Position numbers and translations under genes: made by a program. A stretch of 64,000 bases of DNA from Flavobacteriaceae bacterium (GTDB taxonomy: Bacteria > Bacteroidota > Bacteroidia > Flavobacteriales > Flavobacteriaceae), in contig NZIP01000010.1 in assembly GCA_002691645.1 (NCBI GenBank), positions 1 through 64,000 on the forward strand. Reading direction: 5' to 3'. Below the pieces are notes generated by a model. The model had not been told where the DNA came from, did not search any database, and saw only the letters and a program-made list of their open reading frames with translations. This document shows, in pieces, positions 19,199 through 28,808 of the stretch (its first letter is position 1; every line of letters starts with the position of its first letter).

Positions 19199-19497
19199 GC
19201 CTTTAAAGGAGTCTTTAAATTGTTTTGATTAATTGGAGTGATTGCACTGTGAATAACACAACGTAGATTATTTAAGGTCTTATTAATAACTATCTTAAAA
19301 TATATTAGTTAAACAAAATTCTCATTATTGTTTATCATTGAGTTTTCTACAATAATTAATTGTGAATTTCGACAAAAACATTGTGTAATAGCTTGTGTTT
19401 TACAATATTCATTTTTTATAACTAAACTCTTTAGTTCTATCACTAGAATGTAATAATTTGTGTCGATTAAACTTATTTAAGATTTTAACTATAGATT

Positions 19498-19710
19498 ATG
19501 GAAAGTCCAACTTTAGAGTACACTAAAGATATCCTAACCAAGGTATCTTTCAGTTATGAATTATTTACCAAAGAAATACAAAAAGCTATAAATCAACTGT
19601 TACCTTATGAGCTTTTAGAGTTGAGAATATGGCTCGAAGAGTTTTTAGATGATAAACCTGAACTTTCGAATTCAAAACAGATGTTTACCATTTTTCAAAC
19701 ACATTTATAA
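19498..19710 (+). CDS. small conserved hypothetical protein, copy B (paralogue of 2034..2228)
   Basis: LEYTKDILTKVSF..ELFTKEIQKA..LLPYELLELRIWLEEFLDDKPEL aligns without gaps with copy A. Confidence 0.75.
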   Translation: MESPTLEYTKDILTKVSFSYELFTKEIQKAINQLLPYELLELRIWLEEFLDDKPELSNSKQMFTIFQTHL

Positions 19711-19747
19711 TTAAAGAATTTATGATCTTTGTAGGCTAGGAGAAAAT

Positions 19748-20230
19748 ATGATGAGAGTTTCGAAGAAAATCGTGTTGAATCATACAAAACACAGGGTATG
19801 GGAAGTTGTATCTTCAGAAAGTGCATTAGAGCTCTATCACCCTTTTTGTATGAGAAACCCTGTGCTGAAATGGTCAGAACAAAAAAAGGATAAAATTATT
19901 TATTTAAATGGTCTAGAATACATTAGAGAATTCAATAAATGGACTCCGAATTCTAGTTTTGAACTTTCGATTGGAAAAGAAAATGGTAAAAAATCAAATG
20001 TAGCGTGGCAATTACAGGATCATGGAGAAGGTTGCAGTTTGACAATAAGCATATATCCGTACAAAACGAGCAAAGTTCCCAAATATATGTACGCTTTCAT
20101 TTATCTTTTTATCATCAAACCCAAATTGGGACAGTATTTAACTAATGTTTTAAAAGGTCTAGAATATTATCTTGATAATCAAACTCCGGTTGAAAAAAAT
20201 CATTTTGGTCAGCACCCATGGTTTTCGTAG
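19748..20230 (+). CDS. SRPBCC (START-like) family protein
   Basis: MRVSKKIVLNHTKHRVWEVVSSESALELYHPF; typical polyketide-cyclase-like N-terminus and length. Confidence 0.65.
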   Translation: MMRVSKKIVLNHTKHRVWEVVSSESALELYHPFCMRNPVLKWSEQKKDKIIYLNGLEYIREFNKWTPNSSFELSIGKENGKKSNVAWQLQDHGEGCSLTISIYPYKTSKVPKYMYAFIYLFIIKPKLGQYLTNVLKGLEYYLDNQTPVEKNHFGQHPWFS

Positions 20231-20280
20231 TATAATCCAATTTAAATGTTAACTCACTCTAATTGTTTTTAATTGTTTTG

Positions 20281-20299
20281 TTTAGTTTTTTAAACTAAA
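20281..20299. repeat. hairpin tttagttt-ttt-aaactaaa
   Basis: Perfect 8-bp stem about 50 nt after the SRPBCC stop. Confidence 0.5.
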
Positions 20300-20453
20300 A
20301 CGGTACTGTGCAGTGCAATATGCTGTAAATCAAATTAAACAAAATTACTAGCAGGCAATATTATAATATATATTGCAATGCTTTTGAAGTATTGCACTCT
20401 ACTATTGCTCTCAAGTACTTAACCAATTTTGATGATACTTCACAAAATTATTC

Positions 20454-20503
20454 CACCCCTCTTTAGATATCAATTCCCAGCCTTATCTAGGGGGGTGTTT
20501 TTT
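20454..20503 (+). terminator. intrinsic terminator at end of long spacer
   Basis: CACCCC/GGGGTG and TAGATA/TATCTA stems separated by a small internal loop, then six Ts. Confidence 0.65.
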
Positions 20504-20591
20504 ATTTAATCGATGATAAAACTTCTGCAATCTTATTTTTTCAAATGATTTAATTCGATCTTAAAGTGTAGAGTAGTAGATAATACTTATG

Positions 20592-22364
20592 TTACTCGCT
20601 ATAAATGTCATTGTAAAGATCTATATAGCGCTCTTTAATGAATTTACGTTTTAACTTCATAGTAGGCGTGAGGTGACCAAGATCAATACTCCAAACCTCA
20701 GGAGTTAATCTGAATTGTTTTATTTTTTCCCATTTAGCAAAAACCTTGTTTGCTTTTTCAATTTCCTCGGAGATTCTATTGATCACTTCTGGGTTTTTTA
20801 CCAATTCAGCTGGGTCACTCGGAATCGAAATACCTTTTTTATTCGCCCAATCTATTACAAATTCAAAGTTAGGTTGAATGAGTGCGGCTGGCATTTTCTC
20901 ACCTTCTCCAACGACCATTATTTGTTCAATAAAAAACGATTCTTTAAACTTATTCTCAAGGAGTCGAGGCGCAACATATTTTCCTCCAGAAGTCTTGAAC
21001 ATTTCTTTTTTACGATCTGTGATTTTCAAAAAACCTTCTGAATCAATTTCACCAATATCTCCTGTATGAAAGAAATCATCAATAATTACTTCTGCTGTTT
21101 TCTCTGGGTCTTTGTAGTAGCCCATCATCACGTTAGGACCTTTACACAAAATTTCTCCATCCTCAGCTATTTTAACCTCTAAGCCAGATATCACCCTTCC
21201 AACGGTACCAATTTTCCAACCGCGATTTCGTTCGTCATTTACACTGATTACAGGAGAAGTCTCCGTTAGCCCGTACCCTTCCATAACTGGAATGCCAGCA
21301 GCACCAAAAACACGGGCCAATCTGGGCTGAAGGGCTGCACTTCCTGAAACTAAAAGGTCTAAATTTCCTCCAAGAGCTTGTTGCCATTTACTGAAGATTA
21401 ACTTTCGTGCTAGCTTAAGTCTGGTTTCATACCACCAACCGTTTTGACCGTATGGCTCGTATCTCAATCCTAAAGAAACCGCCCAAAAAAACAAGTTTTT
21501 CTTTATACCGGTAAGATCTTTTCCTTTTGAAACAATCTTGTCGTAAACTTTTTCTAAAAGTCTTGGGACCACGGTCATTATCATTGGTTTGACCTCGTTA
21601 ATATTCTCACTGATTTTATCTAAACCTTCACCGTAATACACACTAACACCACAGTATTGGTAGATGTATAAAATTACACGTTCAAAAATGTGACATAATG
21701 GAAGGAAACTTAAGGCGTGAGAACCATCTACAAAAGGAACACGCTCCTCAGCAGCAAGAACGTTTTGCACAATATTGCTATGAGAAAGCATCACACCTTT
21801 TGGACGTCCTGTGGTTCCAGAGGTATATATTATAGTTGCTAAATTTTCTTCAGCAACGGCTGACTTTCTTTTTTCAACTTCTTCTTGTTCGGCAATGTTT
21901 TTTCCTTTGTCTAGAATATCGCTCCAGTGTGTACAATTTTCGAGTTGATCAAAACTGTAAATCTCTTTCACAGTTTTTAGTTCATTACTGATTTTTAGTA
22001 CTTTATCTAGCACTTCTTGACATGAAACTACAACAATCTTAGACTCGCTATGATTTAATATATAAGCGTAATCATCTTCAGATATAGTGGGGTAGATGGG
22101 TACAGTTTGCGCTCCCACCTGTAATACGCCAATATCAAAAATACTCCACTCAGTTCTGTTGGTCATTGAGATTAGAGCAACTTTATCATTGGCCTCAATT
22201 TCAATATTGATTAGGCCTCGACTTACCGCATTAGCGTGGTCAATGACCTCTTTTGTACTTAATGATTTCCATACGCCATTGTACTTAGTGGAAAGGCATT
22301 TTTCTAAAGGACTGTTTTTTTCTTGGTGATAAATAAAGTCGAATAATCTAGTAATCGTTGACAT
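20592..22364 (-). CDS. fadD: long-chain fatty acid-CoA ligase
   Basis: AMP-binding motif IIYTSGTTGRPKGVMLSH; GYGLTETSP; FFHTGDIGEIDSEGFLKITDRKKEMFKTSGGKYVAP. Confidence 0.93.
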   Translation of the reverse strand: MSTITRLFDFIYHQEKNSPLEKCLSTKYNGVWKSLSTKEVIDHANAVSRGLINIEIEANDKVALISMTNRTEWSIFDIGVLQVGAQTVPIYPTISEDDYAYILNHSESKIVVVSCQEVLDKVLKISNELKTVKEIYSFDQLENCTHWSDILDKGKNIAEQEEVEKRKSAVAEENLATIIYTSGTTGRPKGVMLSHSNIVQNVLAAEERVPFVDGSHALSFLPLCHIFERVILYIYQYCGVSVYYGEGLDKISENINEVKPMIMTVVPRLLEKVYDKIVSKGKDLTGIKKNLFFWAVSLGLRYEPYGQNGWWYETRLKLARKLIFSKWQQALGGNLDLLVSGSAALQPRLARVFGAAGIPVMEGYGLTETSPVISVNDERNRGWKIGTVGRVISGLEVKIAEDGEILCKGPNVMMGYYKDPEKTAEVIIDDFFHTGDIGEIDSEGFLKITDRKKEMFKTSGGKYVAPRLLENKFKESFFIEQIMVVGEGEKMPAALIQPNFEFVIDWANKKGISIPSDPAELVKNPEVINRISEEIEKANKVFAKWEKIKQFRLTPEVWSIDLGHLTPTMKLKRKFIKERYIDLYNDIYSE

Positions 22365-22368
22365 GTTC

Positions 22369-22388
22369 GCATAGTGTTAGTTCTATGC
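22369..22388. promoter_or_regulatory. inverted repeat GCATAG-N8-CTATGC just upstream of fadD
   Basis: Perfect 6-bp arms 4 nt from the fadD ATG; arms match the core of the palindrome at marR. Confidence 0.4.
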
Positions 22389-22404
22389 AAAATAAGGATA
22401 ATCA

Positions 22405-25400
22405 CTAAGAATTTAAAATCCAGTTTCTGGCGTTTTCAAAGGCTTTGATCCAAGGAGATAATCGATGATCGTCACCATCTGGATAATGAGCCCAATTCCA
22501 ACTAAAAATAGAACGTTCCATATGAGGCATAGAAACTAAGTGACGTCCGCTAGCATCGCAGAGCATGGCTGCATTCAAATCACTGCCATTAGGGTTGGCA
22601 GGGTAGGCGTCGTAACTATAGGTGCTCACAACATTATATTTGTTGTCAGATTCAGGTAGTCTGAAATTTCCTTCACCGTGTGAAATCCATACACCTAATT
22701 CACATCCTTCCATATTCTTTAGCATCACAGAATTATTGGCTTCAATTTTCACCCCAACAAAGTTACTTTCGTGTTTATTCGACTTGTTGTGTGTCATCTT
22801 TCCGTGAACTTCGTGTTCTGGATAGATTAATTCGAGTTCCATAAATAGCTGACATCCGTTGCAAATCCCAATAGATAGCGTATCAGGTCTATTGAAAAAC
22901 GCATCTATAGCAGCACGTGCATTAGCATTAAATTTAAAAGCACCAGCCCAACCTTTTGCACTTCCGAGAACATCAGAGTTCGAAAACCCTCCAACAGCTG
23001 CTAAAAGTTGAATATCCTCGAGATTTTCTTTTCCGGAAATCAGGTCGGTCATGTGAATGTCTTTAACTTCAAAACCCGCTAAATAAAGCGCATTGGCCAT
23101 TTCTCTTTCTGAATTACTCCCTTTATCTCTCAAAACTCCAGCTAATGGTTTATTCTGAGGTTTTGAAGGAATTTCACCATCAAAATCAATGGGAAACGTA
23201 AAGCGTAATGGCTGACTCTTATAATTTTCAAAACGGTCTTTGGCAAGACCATTTGCAGTTTGTAACTCATCCATACGGTAGGAAGTGTTATACCACAAAT
23301 CTCTGAATCGCGCCACAGGTATGCCCATTTCTACACTGTTATTTTTGATTGCTAAGGTTTCTGAGCTGCAGAATTGACCAATTTTAATTGCGGAAATTGG
23401 ACAATCTTTAATCCACTGTTCCGAATCTGCTGTCAATTGCACTAGGATACCGCTGTTTTCTGCGAATAGTAGCTTAACAAAGTCAGCTTGACCTAATTCA
23501 CTCAAATCGATTTCTGCTCCCAAATTCTGAGTTGAGAAGCACAGTTCAAGTAAACAAGTAATGAGTCCTCCAGAGGAAATGTCATGACCTGCACAAATTT
23601 TATCGGTCTTAATTCCTTCTTGTATGAAATCAAAAGTTTGAGCAAAATCTTTTGCGCTAGCAATACCACTGGTTTTTTGACCAATAGTATTTAAACTTTG
23701 AGCAAAACTCGATCCGCCTAATTCTAAATCTTCTTGTGATAAATTGATATAGTAAAGTGAGCCCTGATCTAGCTTTCCAACTGGTTCAATTACCTTAGTG
23801 AAATCAGAACATTGCCCTGCTGCTGAGATAATTACAGTTCCTGGTGAAAGAACCTCTTTATCTGAGTACTTTTGTTTCATCGAGAGTGAATCTTTACCTG
23901 TTGGAATATTAATTCCAAGTTCAATTGCAAAGTCACTAGCTGCTTGTACTGCTTTGTATAAACGCTCGTCTTCGCCTTCATTATTGCAAGGCCACATCCA
24001 ATTAGCCGAAAGCGATACACTTTGAATACCTTTTTCGAGAGGTGCCCACATAATGTTCGTAAGTGCTTCGGCAATACTGTTCTGACTTCCTGCTCCAGGA
24101 TTTATTAGACCTGAGATTGGAGAATGACCAATTGAGGTGGCGATACCTTTATGGCTAACATAATCTAAAGCCATTACACCACAATTATTGAGGGGTAATT
24201 GTAATTCACCCACACATTGTTGAATAGCTACCTTTCCGCCTACACAACGGTCAACTTTGTTGGTCAACCAATCTTTACAAGCCACTGCTTCAAGTTGAAG
24301 CACGTTTTCAAGATAGTCTAAGACATAATCAATTTGATAGCTGAGGTCTGCATATAGACGAGGAGTCGTAGAATCTGTAATTGTGGTTTTTGGAGAATTA
24401 CCAAATAAATCAGAAAGTTCTAAATCTATGGCTTTTTTGGGCTTATCAGAGGCGGCGAACTCAAAATGCATATCTTCGGTTACTTCACCTACGATAAACA
24501 TAGGCGCTTGTTCTCTTTCTGCAATAGTTCGGAGCAGTTCTTCATCTTTTGGATCGATAATTAACCCCATTCGTTCTTGGGATTCATTGCCAATGATTTC
24601 TTTTTCAGATAGGGTGGGATCCCCAATCGGTAATTTGTTGATGTCTATTTTACCCCCAGTATCTTCAACCAATTCTGAAAGACAATTTAAATGCCCTCCA
24701 GCTCCGTGATCATGTATTGAAACAATTATATTTTCAGTTCGCTCTACCAGGGCTCTTATGGTATTTGCAACGCGCTTTTGCATTTCAGGATTAGATCGTT
24801 GCACCGCATTGAGCTCTAAAGCTGCGTTAAAAGCACCGGTGTCTGCAGAGGATACTGCTGCACCTCCCATTCCAATTCTGTAATTGTCACCTCCTAGGAT
24901 AACGATGAGGTCTCCTTTTTTTGGCTTTTTCTTGAATGCGTATTTTTTTAATCCGTATCCAACTCCACCAGCTAGCATGATGACCTTGTCGAAACCTAAA
25001 TGGCGCTGGTCAAAATCAACGGCTTCCTCTTGGTGCTCAAAAGTTAATAGTGAACCTGCTATAAGCGGCTGTCCGAATTTGTTTCCAAAGTCAGACGCAC
25101 CATTAGAAGCTTTAATTAAGATGTCTGTGGGGTTTTGATAAAGCCATTTTTTTTCGCCTAACTTTTGTTCCCAAGCTAAAGGAGGAGATGTTCTTGGATA
25201 TGAAGTCATGTAAACAGCAGTTCCTGCGAGTGGAATAGAACCTTGGCCTCCAGCTAATCGATCTCGAATCTCACCACCAGAACCTGTTGCTGCTCCATTA
25301 AAAGGCTCTACGGTTGTTGGAAAGTTATGGGTTTCGGCTTTGATTGATAAAATAGTTTCGGTTTCTTCTTCTGTATACAAGGACGCTTTTTCGGGATCCT

Positions 25401-26070
25401 TGGGAGCGAATTGAATCGCTTTAGGTCCATTGATAAAGGCAACATTATCTTTATAAGCCGATACGATTTCGTTGGGATTGGTCTTAGCTGTTTTTTTGAT
25501 TAAAGCAAAAAGTGAATCGGATTGTTCTTGATTGTTGAGTATAAAACTCCCATTGAAAATTTTATGTCTGCAGTGTTCAGAGTTGACTTGAGAAAAACCA
25601 AATACTTCTGCATCTGTCAGGGGGCGTCCCAATTCTTTTGACAATTGCTTGAGGTAGTCAATTTCATCTAGACTTAAGGCTAACCCTTCTTCTTTATTGT
25701 AGTTTTCGATATCGGTGATGTCTTCCAATTGATCAGATACCAAATCAATTTTAAACAAGTCTTGATTCAGTAAATTGTACTTCTGCATCAGCATTGGATC
25801 ATAAGAAACTTGATCTGAATCGGGAAGGTACTCTTCAATACGAGTAACGCTAAAAACCCCCATGTTTTTGAGGATGTCAGTAGCATTTGTGCTCCAGGGT
25901 GTGAGCATACTTGCTCTAGGACCAATGAAGTTTCCTGATACTTCTGTGGTATTGCTCAGTAAGTTTGCATTTAATACCCAAATTAGTTTTTCGATGCTGT
26001 TCTGGTCTAGTGGGGTGGATGAAAATGCAGCAAAAATATGATTGTTGGGGTTGCTGAAAAAGTAGATCAT
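22405..26070 (-). CDS. purL: phosphoribosylformylglycinamidine synthase
   Basis: VNSEHCRHKIFNG, AETHNFPTTVEPFNGAATGSGGEIRD; C-terminal glutaminase GICNGCQLFMEL. Confidence 0.96.
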   Translation of the reverse strand: MIYFFSNPNNHIFAAFSSTPLDQNSIEKLIWVLNANLLSNTTEVSGNFIGPRASMLTPWSTNATDILKNMGVFSVTRIEEYLPDSDQVSYDPMLMQKYNLLNQDLFKIDLVSDQLEDITDIENYNKEEGLALSLDEIDYLKQLSKELGRPLTDAEVFGFSQVNSEHCRHKIFNGSFILNNQEQSDSLFALIKKTAKTNPNEIVSAYKDNVAFINGPKAIQFAPKDPEKASLYTEEETETILSIKAETHNFPTTVEPFNGAATGSGGEIRDRLAGGQGSIPLAGTAVYMTSYPRTSPPLAWEQKLGEKKWLYQNPTDILIKASNGASDFGNKFGQPLIAGSLLTFEHQEEAVDFDQRHLGFDKVIMLAGGVGYGLKKYAFKKKPKKGDLIVILGGDNYRIGMGGAAVSSADTGAFNAALELNAVQRSNPEMQKRVANTIRALVERTENIIVSIHDHGAGGHLNCLSELVEDTGGKIDINKLPIGDPTLSEKEIIGNESQERMGLIIDPKDEELLRTIAEREQAPMFIVGEVTEDMHFEFAASDKPKKAIDLELSDLFGNSPKTTITDSTTPRLYADLSYQIDYVLDYLENVLQLEAVACKDWLTNKVDRCVGGKVAIQQCVGELQLPLNNCGVMALDYVSHKGIATSIGHSPISGLINPGAGSQNSIAEALTNIMWAPLEKGIQSVSLSANWMWPCNNEGEDERLYKAVQAASDFAIELGINIPTGKDSLSMKQKYSDKEVLSPGTVIISAAGQCSDFTKVIEPVGKLDQGSLYYINLSQEDLELGGSSFAQSLNTIGQKTSGIASAKDFAQTFDFIQEGIKTDKICAGHDISSGGLITCLLELCFSTQNLGAEIDLSELGQADFVKLLFAENSGILVQLTADSEQWIKDCPISAIKIGQFCSSETLAIKNNSVEMGIPVARFRDLWYNTSYRMDELQTANGLAKDRFENYKSQPLRFTFPIDFDGEIPSKPQNKPLAGVLRDKGSNSEREMANALYLAGFEVKDIHMTDLISGKENLEDIQLLAAVGGFSNSDVLGSAKGWAGAFKFNANARAAIDAFFNRPDTLSIGICNGCQLFMELELIYPEHEVHGKMTHNKSNKHESNFVGVKIEANNSVMLKNMEGCELGVWISHGEGNFRLPESDNKYNVVSTYSYDAYPANPNGSDLNAAMLCDASGRHLVSMPHMERSIFSWNWAHYPDGDDHRLSPWIKAFENARNWILNS

Positions 26071-26100
26071 AATTACTTGTTGTTTGATAAAATTAGAACA

Positions 26101-27315
26101 TTAGGTTTGATGTTCAAACTGCGCCATAAAAAAGCCGTCGTACCCATTTTTGTGGGCATATAAGGTCTTTTTTTCAGTGCAAATAAAAGATTCACCAACG
26201 GGACTTTTAAGAAAGGTTTCTACCTGCTTCTCGTTTTCTTGAGGAAGTATAGAACAGGTGGCATATACGAGTTTTCCTCCGGGTTTAAGCATTGCAGAAT
26301 ATTCTTGTAACAGTTGTTGCTGCGTTTCTTTTAATTTATCTAAGTGTTTTGGTTGCAGCTTCCATTTGGCATCGGGATTGCGTTTTAAAACACCTAAACC
26401 ACTGCATGGAGCGTCAATTAAAACACGGTCGGCAGATTGCCTTAATTTTTTTATGGATTTTTTTCCTTCAATTAATCGTGTTTCAATATTAAAAGCTCCA
26501 GCTCTTTTAGCTCTTTTTTTAAGTTCATTTAGTTTGTACGGAAAGATATCCATTGCGATTAACTGTCCTTTGTTTTGCATCAGAGCAGCCAGGTGCAATG
26601 ATTTTCCTCCGGCACCTGCACAACAATCAATAACCCGATGTCCTTTTTGGACCTCTAAAAATGGAGCTACTAGTTGAGAGTTGGCATCTTGTATTTCAAA
26701 ATATCCATTTTTAAAGGCGTTTGTCTTAAATAAATTGCTGCGTTCTTTGACAATTAAAGCGCCTGGATAGGCGGATATTCGTTCGGTTAAAATCCCGTCT
26801 TTTTTTAAATCATTAATGAGTTCTTTTTCAGTGCACTTGAGCGTGTTGACCCGCAAAACTACTTCAGCAGGTTGGTTTAAGGCATGAACTTCTTTTTCCC
26901 AAAGCTCTGGGTTGAGTTGAGTGCGTCCTATTTGATCAATCCAATCAGGAATGGATTCCTTGTAGACAAAAGACTTGCTGTTTTCGTAATAGCGACCTCG
27001 AATGCGGCGTACAGGTGTCTTCTCAAATTCTTTCCATTCGGGTAATTCAAAATTGTTTAAAACAATCCAAATGGAAATTAATCTCCAAATTTCTGTGGTG
27101 TGCAGTGGTGTTTTTACACCTGCAATGTGCAAGTACATCCTTTGATTACGAACAATGTCGTAAACCGTTTGGGCGATGAAGGCTCTGTCCCGTGCGCCCC
27201 AACGCTTATCTTTTTTTAATACGCTTTCAATGACTTTATCCGCGTATTTACGTTGATTAATAATGAGATGAAGGGCCTCTATACAGGCCAAAACCAAATT
27301 TCGGTGAAATCGCAT
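26101..27315 (-). CDS. RsmB/NOP-family RNA (cytosine-5) methyltransferase
   Basis: VIDCCAGAGGKSLHLAALM, RVLIDAPCSGLGVLKRNPDAKW, YATCSILPQENE. Confidence 0.92.
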   Translation of the reverse strand: MRFHRNLVLACIEALHLIINQRKYADKVIESVLKKDKRWGARDRAFIAQTVYDIVRNQRMYLHIAGVKTPLHTTEIWRLISIWIVLNNFELPEWKEFEKTPVRRIRGRYYENSKSFVYKESIPDWIDQIGRTQLNPELWEKEVHALNQPAEVVLRVNTLKCTEKELINDLKKDGILTERISAYPGALIVKERSNLFKTNAFKNGYFEIQDANSQLVAPFLEVQKGHRVIDCCAGAGGKSLHLAALMQNKGQLIAMDIFPYKLNELKKRAKRAGAFNIETRLIEGKKSIKKLRQSADRVLIDAPCSGLGVLKRNPDAKWKLQPKHLDKLKETQQQLLQEYSAMLKPGGKLVYATCSILPQENEKQVETFLKSPVGESFICTEKKTLYAHKNGYDGFFMAQFEHQT

Positions 27316-27342
27316 TGCGCTTAATTAAAACTGCGAAGATAC

Positions 27343-27849
27343 TTAAGGATTTCGTGCTTTGTCTTTTCTTCGGTATCGTTTTATGAGATTTTCTTTAAAA
27401 TCATCTTCAGCCTTGTATTGATCAAGGATTTTACTTGAAGGAAGAATGGTTTTTAATTCTTCAAAATAGCGCAGTTTTTCTTGATGTCTTTCAATTTCAA
27501 TTTTAGACATCTCATCTAAGAAATAAGAAGAATCCTCTTCACTAGCTTGTTCACCTAATTCTCTGAATTTTCTGAGCTGTTTTTTTTCTCTAGCATGTAA
27601 TCCCCAAATGATTTCTTGGTGTTTGTCGTGTACCGGCCAAAACGCACTTTTTTCTTTTTCAGTAAAGCTTATATTTTCATTAAAATACTGTCTTTTAATC
27701 GTTTTCATTCGTTCCATTCTTTCTTCGAATGATCTTTTTTCTTGTGCTGTGCCGAAAAGAGTAAAAACTAATCCTAAGGTGATAACTAAATATTGGTAAT
27801 ATTTAAACGTTGTAATTTTCATGTTTAAATTATTCGTTAATGGTCTCAA
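27343..27849 (-). CDS. exported protein of ECF sigma locus, possible periplasmic sensor
   Basis: TM or signal segment; acidic/basic helical protein; overlaps the next upstream ORF in a sigma-factor operon. Confidence 0.6.
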   Translation of the reverse strand: MRPLTNNLNMKITTFKYYQYLVITLGLVFTLFGTAQEKRSFEERMERMKTIKRQYFNENISFTEKEKSAFWPVHDKHQEIIWGLHAREKKQLRKFRELGEQASEEDSSYFLDEMSKIEIERHQEKLRYFEELKTILPSSKILDQYKAEDDFKENLIKRYRRKDKARNP

Positions 27850-28234
27850 TTAGAAGGGCAAGGTCTTCATTTTGGAGATCCCAATTAATGGCTTCGAAAT
27901 AAATTTCTATATCCTCTTTTTCTGCGGATTCTAGCATGACCGCAGACTTGTTGGTATTTTGGTTCATTTCATTTGAAAATGAGGTGGCATACATTACGAC
28001 TAATAAACTTACAGCAGCAGCTGTTGCGACGCTCTGTCTAATTAAGGAAACGACTTTGTTACGACGCTTTTTTGCCAAGCTGATCAGGATATTTTGATTA
28101 AGCTCTTCAAAATAATGCTCAGGCATTCGAAAATCATCTTTTGAAGACCATTTTAAGCGCTCTTCAATCTTTTGATCGAAGTCACTAAAATATTGCTCCT
28201 CAGGCAGTTTAAATTCGCGATTAATTTTCTTCAT
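27830..28234 (-). CDS. single-TM hypothetical protein, candidate anti-sigma factor
   Basis: One TM (SVATAAAVSLLVVMYATSF); overlaps the end of the ECF sigma gene. Confidence 0.6.
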   Translation of the reverse strand: MKKINREFKLPEEQYFSDFDQKIEERLKWSSKDDFRMPEHYFEELNQNILISLAKKRRNKVVSLIRQSVATAAAVSLLVVMYATSFSNEMNQNTNKSAVMLESAEKEDIEIYFEAINWDLQNEDLALLIETINE

Positions 28235-28775
28235 TAAAGTAATTTTTTATTTTATGGTAAGCGTGATGGTATGAACTTTTCAGTGCCCCTTCACTTTTGT
28301 TTAAAATTTTAGCGATATCGGCATAACTCATTTCATCGTAATACCTCATATTAAACACAATTCGTTGTTTTTCAGGTAATTGAGCAATAGCATTTTGTAA
28401 CTTATACGCAGTTTCATCTTCGTTAAAATACGGGTCAGCTATAAGCTTCTCCGCTACTGATGAGATGTATTCCTCATTCGAAACACCTCTCATTCGACTT
28501 CTTTTTTTAATAAAGTCAATACTCTCATTTGTGGCGATTCGATACATCCAAGAATACAACTTACTCTTGTTCTGAAATTGCTCAATATTGAAGAAAACTT
28601 TTACGAAAGTGTTTTGAAGAACATCATCAGTATCATCGTGATTCAGAACAATTCTTCGGATATGCCAATACAAAGGTTCTTTGTATTTGTCTAGCAAAAT
28701 ACGGAAGGCCTGATCTCTGGTTTTTCTCTCTTTGAGTTGACGAACTAATGTTGCCTCTTCCTGCAAAATCTTCAA
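28221..28775 (-). CDS. ECF-type RNA polymerase sigma factor
   Basis: DDVLQNTFVKVFFNIEQF..KLYSWMYRIATNESIDFIKK; LPEKQRIVFNMRYYDEMSYADIAKILNKSEGALKSSYHHAYHKIK. Confidence 0.95.
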   Translation of the reverse strand: MKILQEEATLVRQLKERKTRDQAFRILLDKYKEPLYWHIRRIVLNHDDTDDVLQNTFVKVFFNIEQFQNKSKLYSWMYRIATNESIDFIKKRSRMRGVSNEEYISSVAEKLIADPYFNEDETAYKLQNAIAQLPEKQRIVFNMRYYDEMSYADIAKILNKSEGALKSSYHHAYHKIKNYFNEEN

Positions 28776-28808
28776 TTTTTATATAAGACGAATATATTCG
28801 AAAAAAGT

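Noticed and set aside
24383-24709. 108-aa plus ORF antisense to purL
   Set aside because: Shadow ORF; purL motifs are on the other strand.
26258-26677. 139-aa plus ORF antisense to the RNA methyltransferase
   Set aside because: Cys/Phe/Ser-rich shadow translation of a conserved gene.
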